33,951 nucleotides of DNA, taken from contig NZ_LT635833.1 of NCBI RefSeq assembly GCF_900128475.1, positions 104,003 to 137,953 of the forward strand, read 5' to 3'. Source of the stretch: Mediterranea massiliensis. GTDB taxonomy: Bacteria; Bacteroidota; Bacteroidia; Bacteroidales; Bacteroidaceae. Positions within the stretch are counted from its first letter, which is position 1, and every line of letters begins with the position of its first letter. Positions 21,151 to 30,249 of this stretch are shown piece after piece. The position numbers and the translations under genes were made by a program. A model generated the notes under the pieces. That model saw nothing but the letters and a program-made list of their open reading frames with translations, did not search any database and was not told where the DNA came from.

Positions 21151-21186
21151 AAGGAGTTAAGTCGTTGACTTGACTCCTTTTTCTTT
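21151..21186 (+). terminator. Original terminator of tRNA-Pro, displaced by the island
   Basis: 13-bp stem AAGGAGTTAAGTC/GACTTGACTCCTT with a GTT loop, then TTTTCTTT. It lies just beyond attR and would have ended the tRNA transcript before integration. Confidence 0.8.
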
Positions 21187-21232
21187 ATGATCCTACAATA
21201 AATCTACAACGGATCAAGGATCAATCCCTTTC

Positions 21233-21342
21233 TTTAAGCTGGACAAAGCAATCGTTTAAGCTGGAGAAAGCAGCCGTTTAAGCAGGGAAAAGCATTGCTT
21301 TAAGCTGGGCAAACGACTGCTTTAAGCTGGGAAAAGAAACGG
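21233..21342. repeat. Five tandem 22-bp repeats
   Basis: Units start at 21233, 21255, 21277, 21299 and 21321, each TTTAAGC(T/A)GG followed by a purine-rich stretch and a variable 3-5 bp end (consensus core TTTAAGCTGGGAAAAGCA). They lie 3' of the barrel gene, between it and the tRNA terminator. No spacers of CRISPR type. Confidence 0.85.
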
Positions 21343-21357
21343 TTACTCCCGACCGGC

Positions 21358-23649
21358 TCAATAACCGAAGCGCGACGTATCCACTTCTTTGTGCTCCTTT
21401 GCCTTGTAACCTCCGAATTTATAGGTAAAGGACAGGGAGAAGAAACGGCTGTCCGCGTGCTGGCTTATCTCGAACCGCTGCCCCCTGTCGTTCACACGGG
21501 CATCGGGCATCGCGCTGTTGAACAGGTCGTTGCCCGTCAGCCGGACTTCGGTTTTCTTGTCGGCAGAAGTCCATTTCAGTCCAGCATCGACTTTCCAGAT
21601 GGAGGACAAATCATAATTCCCCTGAACGGAGGGGCTGACATACAGGCCGTTCAGCTCCAGACTGATGGCAGGCTTGGAGGACAGACGGAAGGTATTGTTC
21701 AGCATCACGACTCCTCTCCAAACGCGGTTGTCGAAACCGATGGCGTGATAGTCCCGACAGACATCCCTGAAATAGGAGCCGTCCAGCGTGAGGCGGGAGT
21801 TCCACACGTTGCCGACCGTGAAGGGCAGTATCACCGAAAGGCCGAAGTTCTGTTCGTAGTCGTAATTCACCGTCTGATAAATCATCGTCAGTTCGTCGGG
21901 ACTTTGATAGGCCAACTGGTCGAACAGGTCCTTTACATGGGTATAGTACAGGCTGAAGATGTATTTGCTTTTCAGAATGTAAGTCAGGTCGGCGGTATAG
22001 TCTGTCGAGGGGCGAAGGGCGGGATTTCCCACCACTTTGGCATAGCCGTTGAGATAACTCGTGGCGTCCTGCATGCTCCAATAGTTGGGATAAGCCTTGT
22101 CTGATGAAAAAGAGAATTGGAAGATGTGCGAAGCCGACGGCACATAGTTCAACTGCAGGGAGGGATAGACAGCCCAGCGGTCGTAACCGGCCAGGCGATA
22201 ATATTCCCCGGCTACGGACAGAGAGAACGACAGACGCTCGCCAAAGGCTTTCTCCAGTCCGGCATAGAAGTTGTAAGTCCGTTCGTCCAGTTCCGTATCC
22301 GAGTTCAGTGACGACATGTCTTCTCCTTCCTGAGAGTGATAGAACTGGAAACTTTTCTCGTTGGCAAAAGAAAAGTTGATGCCGTAGTTCAGGCTCCAAT
22401 CCTGGGGCAGGACATGCGTCTGGCCTGCATAGACATTCCAGCGGTTGATGCGCTGGCGACTATCAGCCAAAAACTCCTGCTCAACACGACCTGCCCGATT
22501 GCTGAACTCCTGTACGCTCGGATAGGAATAACAGGTATAATCCAGCCCGACATTCATCCCCCAACGTGCCGTATAGTCGAGGTTGAAGTTGTGCATCTGT
22601 TCGTCTCCCTTGCGGACGTTGGACGACTCCGACAAGGTGCCCGTCGAGTTTTCAACCGTTTTGATGTTGGGAGTGACGGCTGCCGTATAGGCCATATTCA
22701 AATGATCGTTTTCCGTTATTTGATAATCCAAAGAGGTACGGATGTTATGGGTCAGATTTCTCCTCAAGCCGGTGTTGTATTGCTCCACCTCGTGTACCAC
22801 GCCGTCCAGCATATGGTGGGAGATGAAATCGTAGCCCGTCCTCCGTCTGGTATAGTCGGCCGCATAGAGCACATCTGCCGTCACCTTCCGCCCTCCGAAA
22901 GAAAGGCTCATGCGTCCGTTGCCCTGCGCATAGTGGGCTTGCGTGAACCCGGCTCCAACTTCCCCACGCAGGAAAGGTTCCTCGGACTTCCGATTCTTCA
23001 GCACCAGGTTGATGACTGCCCCCCGTACACGGTATTTGGCCGGTGCGCTGTACATCACTTCCGCCTTCTCCACGCTGCTCACAGGCGTACTCTTCAGCAG
23101 ATTGGCCAGTTGTTCGCCCGACATGGACGACGGGCGACCGTTCAGTATCACCGTCACACCACCCGCTCCGATCAGACTCAGGCTTCCGCCCTGCTCCAAG
23201 ACTCCGGGCAGGCGGGTCAGGACTTCGTAAGCGTTGCTTGCCGTCGTCTTTTCGGCCAGGGCTTCCACGTCGTAGGTCAGGGCGCCGTTCTCGGCCTTCA
23301 CCAGGGGGCGTTCGGCCCTGACCACCACTTCATCCAAAGCATAGGCTCCCTGTTCGTCCATGGTCACCGTGCCGACATCGCCTGCCGCGTCATAGTCCTT
23401 CACCACACTCTTGTAGAGCAGGTGCTGGAAAATCAGGCGATACCGCTTCAACGTCCGATGGAACACAAAGCATCCCAATGAATCAGTGGTCACACCGTCG
23501 ACAAACACGGAGTCCGGTGTCTGCATCACTACCGTCGCACCCTCTATCGGCTGCCGGTCCTTATCCGCCACACGTCCTTTTACCTCCTGCGCCGCCAGTC
23601 GGGTGGCTGCCACCATCAAACTTATTGTCAGAATTACAATCTGTTTCAT
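21358..23649 (-). CDS. TonB-receptor-like outer-membrane beta-barrel protein
   Basis: A 763-residue protein from the ATG at 23649, which places the signal peptide MKQIVILTISLMVAATRLAAQ at the N terminus; an ATG 11 codons upstream adds only charged residues. Domains: carboxypeptidase-regulatory-like fold (about 22-105, VKGRVADKDRQPIEGATV), plug (about 110-215, YEVLTRLPGVLEQGGSLSLIG) and a long barrel ending in aromatic strands (FSLSFTYKFGGY). It has no SusD partner. It is divergent from a histidine kinase/response regulator pair, which may control it. Confidence 0.87.
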   Translation of the reverse strand: MKQIVILTISLMVAATRLAAQEVKGRVADKDRQPIEGATVVMQTPDSVFVDGVTTDSLGCFVFHRTLKRYRLIFQHLLYKSVVKDYDAAGDVGTVTMDEQGAYALDEVVVRAERPLVKAENGALTYDVEALAEKTTASNAYEVLTRLPGVLEQGGSLSLIGAGGVTVILNGRPSSMSGEQLANLLKSTPVSSVEKAEVMYSAPAKYRVRGAVINLVLKNRKSEEPFLRGEVGAGFTQAHYAQGNGRMSLSFGGRKVTADVLYAADYTRRRTGYDFISHHMLDGVVHEVEQYNTGLRRNLTHNIRTSLDYQITENDHLNMAYTAAVTPNIKTVENSTGTLSESSNVRKGDEQMHNFNLDYTARWGMNVGLDYTCYSYPSVQEFSNRAGRVEQEFLADSRQRINRWNVYAGQTHVLPQDWSLNYGINFSFANEKSFQFYHSQEGEDMSSLNSDTELDERTYNFYAGLEKAFGERLSFSLSVAGEYYRLAGYDRWAVYPSLQLNYVPSASHIFQFSFSSDKAYPNYWSMQDATSYLNGYAKVVGNPALRPSTDYTADLTYILKSKYIFSLYYTHVKDLFDQLAYQSPDELTMIYQTVNYDYEQNFGLSVILPFTVGNVWNSRLTLDGSYFRDVCRDYHAIGFDNRVWRGVVMLNNTFRLSSKPAISLELNGLYVSPSVQGNYDLSSIWKVDAGLKWTSADKKTEVRLTGNDLFNSAMPDARVNDRGQRFEISQHADSRFFSLSFTYKFGGYKAKEHKEVDTSRFGY

Positions 23650-23775
23650 AAAGCATTCATTCTTTTTGTTTTCATGCCGCAAAGTAACGGCCTTTATGGC
23701 AGAATGCAGGTTATGGCCTCGTTATGCTTTCCTTATATTATTGTTAGAAAACGCCCGATTGTTAAGAGATTGTTA

Positions 23776-23783
23776 TATCTTTG
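23776..23783 (+). promoter_or_regulatory. -7 box of the two-component operon
   Basis: TATCTTTG, 19 bp before the kinase ATG at 23803; no TTG at the usual -33 distance. It falls inside the longer possible frame that starts at 23674, which supports 23803. Confidence 0.5.
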
Positions 23784-23802
23784 CCGACAAATCGAGACAC
23801 CT

Positions 23803-25146
23803 ATGCCCGGCAAATACATCAAAATAGTCACCTTTCTGAGTCTGATTGTCATTGTGGCCATCCAAGGCTCGTGGCTGGTCCACACCTATCGGCTGATAGA
23901 GGCGGAACTGTTGCAAGTCGGCAACCGCCTGTTCCCGCAGGCCGTTGTGGACGAGGCCAAGGCGCGTCTCGACCGGCTAAGCGACACCCAAGGCGAGGAC
24001 ATCACCCTCAGCTTCTCTACGAATTTCGACTATCAACAGGAAATCGACCAGACGCTGTTCGAGTATCTGACGGTACTTACCAACGATTACGCCGACTCCA
24101 TCTATCACTCGTCCATCTCCCTGCCGCTGGCCGACTCCATCTTCGCAGCCCGTCTGGCGCAAGAAGGGTATCAGGCCCAGGTGAAATGCCAGCTGGTCGA
24201 CTCCCTGGGCATTCCCCTTCAGGAAGAGGACGCTTCTGCCTGGCACCATCCGTTCAAGACACTCCAGACCGATCCCGTCTACCTGAACAGAGCACATACG
24301 CAAGCCGTGCGGGCCACCATCCTGAACCCTTACTGGATTGCCATCCGGCAGATGAGCGTCCTGCTCGTGGCCACCGCCCTGCTGCTGGTCTTCGTGGCCG
24401 GATGCATCGTCTATCAGGTACGCATCATCATCCGCCAGAACCGGATAGCCCGCCTGCGGCAGGACTTCACCTACGCCATGATCCACGACATGAAGACGCC
24501 TATCACCACCATCTCCATGACCGGGCATACACTGGAAAGCGGCCTGCTGGACCGGAACCCCGAACTGAAGAAGCAGTACTTCGCCATCCTGCACGAAGAG
24601 AGCGCCCACCTGCTCGGCCTGTCCGAAAAGATTCTGACCATCGCCAAGCTGGAGCAGTCGCGCCTGAAGCTGGCGCAGGAACCGGTCAGCCTCCCCGCCC
24701 TGTTCGACGAGCTGACGCAGAAGTACCGCGTCAAGACCGACAAGGAGGTGACCCTTGAAACCCATTGTCCCGACTCCCTCCTGGTGACGGCCGATGCCGA
24801 ATACCTGAAGGAAGCCCTCGGCAACCTGATAGACAATTCGCTGAAGTATTCCGACGAACGTGTCACCATCCGCCTCTCTGCCGAAGAGCAGAACCGCCAC
24901 ATCCTCATCCGGGTGTGGGACAACGGCTGGGGCATCCCGCTGAAACAGCAGAAGCACATCTTCGAGAAGTTCGACCGCGGCGGGCTGGAATACAAAAAGG
25001 AGAAGAAAGTGTCCGGCTTCGGCCTGGGTCTGAACTTTGTCTACAAAGTCATCACGGCCATGGGCGGAAGCGTTTCGGTAAACAGTATAGAGGGCAAGTT
25101 CAGCGAATTCACGCTGACGCTGCCCGTTCCAAACGAGAAACTATGA
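23803..25146 (+). CDS. sensor histidine kinase
   Basis: A 447-residue membrane kinase. TM1 lies at about residues 8-26, a periplasmic sensor domain at about 27-180 and TM2 at about 184-206. The dimerisation/phosphoacceptor domain has H228 in AMIHDMKTPITT. The ATPase domain follows, with the N box NLIDNSLKYSD, G1 DNGWGIP, F box FEKFDRGG and G2 GFGLGLNFVYKV. On a signal it should phosphorylate itself and then the regulator encoded next. The start at 23803 (MPGKYIKIV) is chosen because the -7 box lies inside the longer frame. It resembles the RprX type of Bacteroides kinases; orthology is not established. Confidence 0.92.
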   Translation: MPGKYIKIVTFLSLIVIVAIQGSWLVHTYRLIEAELLQVGNRLFPQAVVDEAKARLDRLSDTQGEDITLSFSTNFDYQQEIDQTLFEYLTVLTNDYADSIYHSSISLPLADSIFAARLAQEGYQAQVKCQLVDSLGIPLQEEDASAWHHPFKTLQTDPVYLNRAHTQAVRATILNPYWIAIRQMSVLLVATALLLVFVAGCIVYQVRIIIRQNRIARLRQDFTYAMIHDMKTPITTISMTGHTLESGLLDRNPELKKQYFAILHEESAHLLGLSEKILTIAKLEQSRLKLAQEPVSLPALFDELTQKYRVKTDKEVTLETHCPDSLLVTADAEYLKEALGNLIDNSLKYSDERVTIRLSAEEQNRHILIRVWDNGWGIPLKQQKHIFEKFDRGGLEYKKEKKVSGFGLGLNFVYKVITAMGGSVSVNSIEGKFSEFTLTLPVPNEKL

Positions 25147-25844
25147 TACGAGTATTGCTGGTAGAAGACGACAAGAACCTCTGCTTCATCCTGAAGAGCA
25201 GCCTGGAGCAGATGATAGGCGGTTACGAAGTGACCACCGCCCCCAACGGCCGGGAAGGGCTGGAACTGCTGGAGCAAAAGGAGTTCGACGTGATTGTGTC
25301 CGACGTAGAGATGCCGGTCATGGACGGCATGACCATGGTGCAGCACATCCGCCGACACCATCCCCGGCTGGCCATCATCTTCATCACGGGACTGACGACG
25401 GCGCGCGACGTCATCAACGGCTACCAGTCGGGCGCGGACTTCTACATCAAGAAGCCTTTCCTGCCCGAAGAGCTGGATGCCCACATCCAGGCCGTGCTGA
25501 AAATCAAACAGAGTACGCCCGCCCCGCAAGCCGAAGAAGCTACCGCGGAAGAAGGATATGCCATCGGCAGCTACCGCTTCCTGCCCTCGCAGCACCAGCT
25601 CTGCCACGGCACGGATCGCCAGGCACTGACGCCCAAAGAAGCGCAAATACTCGAAATGCTCTGCCGCCGGAAAGGACAGGTGGTCCGGCGCGACGACCTC
25701 CTGACCGCCGTATGGGAAACGGCCGACTTCTACTCCTCGCGCAGCCTGGACGTCTTCATCACCAAACTCCGCAAATACCTCTCCCAAGACCCCGCCGTCA
25801 CGCTCAAGTCGCTGAAGGGGGTCGGCGTCTGTCTGGAAGACTAA
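25143..25844 (+). CDS. OmpR/PhoB-type response regulator
   Basis: A 233-residue transcription regulator. The receiver domain (1-120) has the acidic pocket E8-D9-D10, phosphoacceptor D54 in IVSDVEMPVMDG, T82 and K104 in YIKKPF. The C-terminal winged helix (about 140-230) has LTPKEAQILEMLCRRKGQVV, recognition-helix region SSRSLDVFITKLRKYL and ending LKGVGVCLED. Its ATG overlaps the kinase stop codon (ATGA), so the two are translationally coupled. The likely target is the divergent barrel gene, from position only. Confidence 0.93.
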   Translation: MIRVLLVEDDKNLCFILKSSLEQMIGGYEVTTAPNGREGLELLEQKEFDVIVSDVEMPVMDGMTMVQHIRRHHPRLAIIFITGLTTARDVINGYQSGADFYIKKPFLPEELDAHIQAVLKIKQSTPAPQAEEATAEEGYAIGSYRFLPSQHQLCHGTDRQALTPKEAQILEMLCRRKGQVVRRDDLLTAVWETADFYSSRSLDVFITKLRKYLSQDPAVTLKSLKGVGVCLED

Positions 25845-25859
25845 GCCTCACCGCCCTCC

Positions 25860-25975
25860 CACGAAGCACGGCATGAGGGTGTGACGCAGTGCTTCGTCAC
25901 CCCCTCACGAAGCACTTCCTGACACCCTGACGAAGCACTGCGTCAGAGGGTCACGAAACACCGTGTCAGGAAGGC
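25860..25975. repeat. Repeat cluster with an 18-bp inverted repeat
   Basis: About five imperfect 23-bp units built on CACGAAGCAC, alternating in orientation. TGACGCAGTGCTTCGTCA (25882-25899) and its exact reverse complement (25928-25945) form a strong hairpin. It lies between the 3' ends of the convergent regulator and EFR1 genes, so a two-way terminator is likely. Confidence 0.75.
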
Positions 25976-25999
25976 AGAACGAACAAAGTCCGCATGCCC

Positions 26000-26806
26000 T
26001 TATTTACGGGGACAGGTATAGCTGCCCTTGCCCCGGGTTTTCGAGCCATAAGCGATGGCGTGCGTGGGGCAGTAGTGGTAACAGGCCAGGCAGTTAAGAC
26101 ACCGGCCGTGCCAGACGGGCATGTGTTTGCCCTCACGCTGGGGGTGTACAGCCGTCAGCGTGATGTTGCCCACGGGACAGGCCTCCACGCAACGCCCGCA
26201 ACCGATGCAGGCATCCGCGTCGGCACGGAACGCCTTGTCCGACGTCATGAAGCGGACGAAGAGCGGATAGACCACGCCGGTCTTCAGCCCCGGCACACTG
26301 CCCTGCCAGGTAAAGTCGCCCCGCACCCCTGCCCTGATTTGCTCCGCCACCTGCCGGACGGCGGCCGGAGCGGCAGCCAGCTTGCGGTCGCGCACCTCGG
26401 CGCGGTCCACATCGAAGCCGGGGAAGAGGACATACGTGTTGGGCATGAATACCGTGAAGCCGGCATCGGCCTGCAGACCGGTCCGTGCCACGGCCCGGCT
26501 CCACAAGCGATAGGTGCGGCCCGCATCGTCGCCGCAGGTTGCCAGCAGGCCGACGTAGTTCTGCCCGGGCACATACCCCTGCACGTCCATCGACGCCAGC
26601 ACGTCCGCCAGATACTTCGGCAATCCCCACGAATGCACGGGGAAGACGAAGACCAACGGCTCGCCCCCGGCCAACGTCACCGTCAGCCGTTCCGCTCCCG
26701 GCCTCAGGTACGGGCCCATATCCATCACCGGCTGGCCGTCCAACTCCCGGGCCAGCAAGGCCGCCACATAGCGGCTGTTTCCTGTTGCTGAAAAATAGAG
26801 TATCAT
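26000..26806 (-). CDS. EFR1 family flavodoxin/ferredoxin protein
   Basis: A 268-residue protein joining two electron-carrier domains. The N-terminal flavodoxin-like domain begins MILYFSATGNSRYVA, with the FMN-phosphate loop SATGNS. The C-terminal domain carries two 4Fe-4S clusters: C200-x2-C-x2-C-x3-C in CIGCGRCVEACPVG and C236-x2-C-x2-C-x3-C in CLNCLACYHYCPTH. This fits EFR1-type proteins, thought to shuttle electrons in anaerobes; the partner is unknown. The start at 26806 is chosen because the longer frame adds 20 residues before the conserved MILYFSATGN start. Confidence 0.88.
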   Translation of the reverse strand: MILYFSATGNSRYVAALLARELDGQPVMDMGPYLRPGAERLTVTLAGGEPLVFVFPVHSWGLPKYLADVLASMDVQGYVPGQNYVGLLATCGDDAGRTYRLWSRAVARTGLQADAGFTVFMPNTYVLFPGFDVDRAEVRDRKLAAAPAAVRQVAEQIRAGVRGDFTWQGSVPGLKTGVVYPLFVRFMTSDKAFRADADACIGCGRCVEACPVGNITLTAVHPQREGKHMPVWHGRCLNCLACYHYCPTHAIAYGSKTRGKGSYTCPRK

Positions 26807-27039
26807 AATGTTTCCATAACAACCATCACGCCCCGTTCGTTCATCGGGCGGGGCTTCTGTCGGCAAAAATAAGGATTAATCCGCTCTGTCCGTGCAAACC
26901 GCCTCAAGAAAAAGGCCGCCATCGGCCGCCTGCCAACAAAAAGCCTCTACAAACACGTCGCGTTGTTCCTTCCTTTTACTGTTTTTGGATAAAACAGGAT
27001 GCGGCTCGGCAGAGTCAAACTGAAAAACTTTGCTTTTCG

Positions 27040-27071
27040 TTTGTCTCTGCTCTCACCTTTCACTATTTTTG
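27040..27071 (+). promoter_or_regulatory. Promoter of the first AAA-ATPase gene
   Basis: TTTG (27040-27043), 20-nt spacer, TATTTTTG (27064-27071), 29 bp before the ATG. The surrounding ~75 bp recur near 33330-33403. Confidence 0.7.
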
Positions 27072-27100
27072 CAAAAACGACCATTTATCACAGAGAAGTC

Positions 27101-28651
27101 ATGAGCAAGATTTATCCGGTAGGCATACAGAGTTTTGAAGAAATACGTGAAGGCGGCTATTGTTACGTTGACAAAACCGACCTGATTTATCAATTAGTAA
27201 AAACAGGCAAATATTATTTCCTGAGCCGTCCGCGCCGCTTCGGCAAGAGCCTGCTCATCTCTACGCTGGAAGCCTACTTCCTGGGAAAGAAGGAACTCTT
27301 CAAGGGACTGGCCATGGAAGGACTGGAAAAGGACTGGACGACGCACCCCGTACTGCACCTCGACCTGAACACACAGAAATATGATACGCCCGAGGCACTG
27401 AACAATGTTCTGGAAGAGAACCTGAACTATTGGGAAAGCCTCTACGGCGCCTCGGAGAGCGAAATCGGAGTGGCCCGCCGCTTCAACGGCATCATCCGCC
27501 GTGCGGCAGAGAAAGCGGGGCAGAAAGTGGTGGTACTGGTAGACGAATACGACAAGCCCATGCTCCAGGCCATCGGCAACGAACCGCTGCTCACCGACTA
27601 CCGCAACACGCTGAAAGCCTTCTACGGCGCCCTGAAGTCAAATGACAAGTACCTGCGTTTCGCCCTGCTGACGGGTGTGACGAAGTTCAGCAAGGTCAGC
27701 GTGTTCAGCGACCTGAACAACCTGATGGACATTTCTCTGTCCAACCGTTTTGCCAATATTTGCGGCATTACAGAAAATGAGCTTCACCGCGATCTGGAAG
27801 AGGACATCCGGCTTCTGGCCGAGGCCAACGGAATGAACGAAACCGAAGCCAGACAGACACTGAAAGAATGGTACGACGGCTATCACTTTGCCGAAAATAC
27901 GGAAGACATCTACAACCCGTTCAGCCTGCTCAATACGCTGGCCGAAATGAAGTTCGGCAGCTACTGGTTCGAGACAGGCACGCCCACCTTCCTCGTGGAG
28001 CTGCTCCAGCGCAGCAAGTACGACCTGCACCGCCTGACCGAGGAGATGGCCACCGCCGACTCGCTGGGCGGCATCGATACGATGGAGACCAACCCCGTCC
28101 CCATCCTCTACCAGAGTGGCTACCTCACCATCAAGGGGTTCGACAAAGAATTCAGAACCTACGAACTGGGCTTTCCCAACAAGGAAGTGGAAGAAGGTTT
28201 CACCAAGTTCCTGTTGCCCAACTATGCGTCTCTTTCTTCGGGCAACCCCTCTTTCGAGATAAGCAGCTTCGTCCGGGAAGTCCGAGGCGGCAACATCGAC
28301 GCCTTCATGCGCCGCCTCCAGAGCTTCTTTGCCGACACGCCCTACGAGCTGGCGCGCGACTTGGAACGGCACTACCAGAACGTGCTCTTCATTGTCTTCA
28401 AGCTGCTGGGATTCTACACCCGGGCGGAATACCGCACGTCCAACGGCCGCATAGACATGGTGGTGAAGACCGACCGATACATCTACGTCATGGAGTTCAA
28501 GCTGGACGGCACTGCCGAAGAAGCCATCCGCCAAATCAACGAGAAAGGCTACGCCGCCCCCTTTACCTCCGACGGCAGAACCCTCTATAAGATTGGTGTC
28601 AACTTCAGCAACGCAATCCGGGGGATAGAGAGGTGGATTGTTGAAGAATAA
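27101..28651 (+). CDS. AAA-ATPase with PD-(D/E)XK nuclease-like domain, copy 1
   Basis: A 516-residue protein of the PF09820 (AAA-ATPase-like) plus PF08011 (PD-(D/E)XK) type. Walker A-like SRPRRFGKSLL lies at residues 42-52, Walker B VVVLVDEYDKPM at 143-154. The C-terminal nuclease-like motif has D452 in GRIDMVV and E465-x-K467 in VMEFKLDG. The start at 27101 (MSKIYPVGIQSFEEIR) is the conserved one shared with copy 2; the longer frame runs through the promoter. Many Bacteroidales carry numerous copies; the function is unproven, with nucleic-acid or defence roles proposed on domain grounds. It is nearly identical to copy 2 except at residues 91-142. Confidence 0.88.
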   Translation: MSKIYPVGIQSFEEIREGGYCYVDKTDLIYQLVKTGKYYFLSRPRRFGKSLLISTLEAYFLGKKELFKGLAMEGLEKDWTTHPVLHLDLNTQKYDTPEALNNVLEENLNYWESLYGASESEIGVARRFNGIIRRAAEKAGQKVVVLVDEYDKPMLQAIGNEPLLTDYRNTLKAFYGALKSNDKYLRFALLTGVTKFSKVSVFSDLNNLMDISLSNRFANICGITENELHRDLEEDIRLLAEANGMNETEARQTLKEWYDGYHFAENTEDIYNPFSLLNTLAEMKFGSYWFETGTPTFLVELLQRSKYDLHRLTEEMATADSLGGIDTMETNPVPILYQSGYLTIKGFDKEFRTYELGFPNKEVEEGFTKFLLPNYASLSSGNPSFEISSFVREVRGGNIDAFMRRLQSFFADTPYELARDLERHYQNVLFIVFKLLGFYTRAEYRTSNGRIDMVVKTDRYIYVMEFKLDGTAEEAIRQINEKGYAAPFTSDGRTLYKIGVNFSNAIRGIERWIVEE

Positions 28652-28676
28652 ACTAATTACACAGAAAATCCACAAT

Positions 28677-30206
28677 ATGAAAATTCAGAAATTATATCCC
28701 AAGCACTGGTTAAACTACCATCCGTATAAGCAGACCGATGATGTTGACCAATATTATACCGGCATTGCCAATCAGATTAATCGGATATTGCATACCATAG
28801 GAGTAAACGAAGATGAAGACGGCTACGCCAACATGTCTCTCATCCTGTCAGCCTGGTTTGAGGACATCATTTCGCAAACCCATATTTGGGAAACGTTTAC
28901 CGAAGAATGCCAAAAGCGTTACGGCGCACGTCTCCCTTTCTACCCCATAGGAACAGACTACATATCCGATGAAATCAACATGGAGGATGTCCGATTCATA
29001 CTGTGGCACATCCTGCAACGGCAATACGAAGGCGATCGTGTCATCAATCCTGAAAATCCGGGTATCCGAATGGCTGCCGAACAAATCTACGCCCTGCTGT
29101 CCAAAGAATATGAGACTGCTCCCGAAAACAAACGGATGCAGACATATTTCCATGCGCCGGAGCTTGGTCCCAAAGACTTTCTGGTCTACAGAAAAAGCTT
29201 GGAATGGTTTCACTACCAATGTTACTTCACGGCAGGTAATCAGGACCAACTCTATGACGCGATTGAAGAAGTCCAAGCAAGCAATACCATCGATGACATT
29301 GAACAGCTGGACATTTTGTGCTACGCCCAACAGGTGGCCCTGCCGTTCAGAAGCCGGAAGAACCTGCTCTCACTGACTTCATCCGAATGGCTGGCACGCA
29401 TCTGGAAGCGGAATGGCTGCAAAGCCGGTCCGTGGGAAACGGTTGAAAGCCTTGCAGACAATCATTACCTTTATATAGAAGAAGACGATTCCTGCATCTA
29501 CCTCCAAAGTTTGTGTGGCGAAAAAAAGACATTCGCCGTCGACAAAGAGTCGCTTAACCTCAACCAAACACACGACTTGAAACCCGAACAATCCATCGTC
29601 AGCTGTATGCTCGTCCGATACGGAGAAACCTGGTGGCAGAACGGTGCCATGCTTGTCAACGACAAAACTCCACAATGGGACGACATATTGCAAGAGCAAG
29701 ACCATAAGATGAATCCCATACACAACCGGAAAGCCTTCGAACATTTTGTGCAGGCCAGCGGCGGCAAGCCATTCGTTTATTGTCGCAACAAGAAAGAACT
29801 CGAAATTTTCTTCAGAGAGAAAATGGGATATCAGATAAGAACAGGAATGACCTTCCCGGAAATCGGAAAATCCGGTGCTCTTCTGATGGCCACTCCGCAA
29901 ACAGGACTTCATATACAGTTGGAACTGACAGAATGCATCTGCTCGCCAGACAATCCGGCTTACAACCGGGAGGAAGCCGAAGCACAAGCCTTCCTTTTCT
30001 TTGTCAACCCGGACGTCATCCCCTACGAATTGAGTTGTCTGTTGCAGGACAAAGGGCTATTGCCTGACGCCTGTATCAACAGTCTGCATGGTCAGCAGCA
30101 TGGAAAAGCTCTGCTGCACAACAATGCATGTTTCCTGACGGACTATTATTTCCACCGATATAGAGAAAAGGATTTCAAGAACTCTTTATTGGAAAAATTC
30201 CTATGA
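28677..30206 (+). CDS. DUF3843 family protein (probable), 509 aa
   Basis: A 509-residue soluble protein starting MKIQKLYPKHWLNYHPYKQT, 25 bp after copy 1, with no promoter seen in the gap, so it is probably co-transcribed with that gene. The opening (W-L-x-x-H-P-Y-K followed by DxYY) and size fit my memory of DUF3843, a Bacteroidetes family of unknown function. The central part has WFHYQCYFTAGNQDQLYDAI; no signal peptide, membrane segment or catalytic motif is evident. It is less GC-rich than the two ATPase genes around it, suggesting it is not part of their duplication. Confidence 0.6.
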   Translation: MKIQKLYPKHWLNYHPYKQTDDVDQYYTGIANQINRILHTIGVNEDEDGYANMSLILSAWFEDIISQTHIWETFTEECQKRYGARLPFYPIGTDYISDEINMEDVRFILWHILQRQYEGDRVINPENPGIRMAAEQIYALLSKEYETAPENKRMQTYFHAPELGPKDFLVYRKSLEWFHYQCYFTAGNQDQLYDAIEEVQASNTIDDIEQLDILCYAQQVALPFRSRKNLLSLTSSEWLARIWKRNGCKAGPWETVESLADNHYLYIEEDDSCIYLQSLCGEKKTFAVDKESLNLNQTHDLKPEQSIVSCMLVRYGETWWQNGAMLVNDKTPQWDDILQEQDHKMNPIHNRKAFEHFVQASGGKPFVYCRNKKELEIFFREKMGYQIRTGMTFPEIGKSGALLMATPQTGLHIQLELTECICSPDNPAYNREEAEAQAFLFFVNPDVIPYELSCLLQDKGLLPDACINSLHGQQHGKALLHNNACFLTDYYFHRYREKDFKNSLLEKFL

Positions 30207-30220
30207 AATTGGTACTTTTG
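30189..30220 (+). promoter_or_regulatory. Promoter of the second AAA-ATPase gene
   Basis: TTG (30189-30191), 21-nt spacer, TACTTTTG (30213-30220), overlapping the end of the DUF3843 gene. The following leader (AACTTATCACAGAGAAACC) matches that of copy 1 just before the ATG. Confidence 0.6.
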
Positions 30221-30249
30221 TAAAAACAATAACTTATCACAGAGAAACC

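Noticed and set aside
21233..21342. CRISPR array
   Set aside because: The 22-bp units are directly adjacent with no unique spacers, and no cas genes are present.
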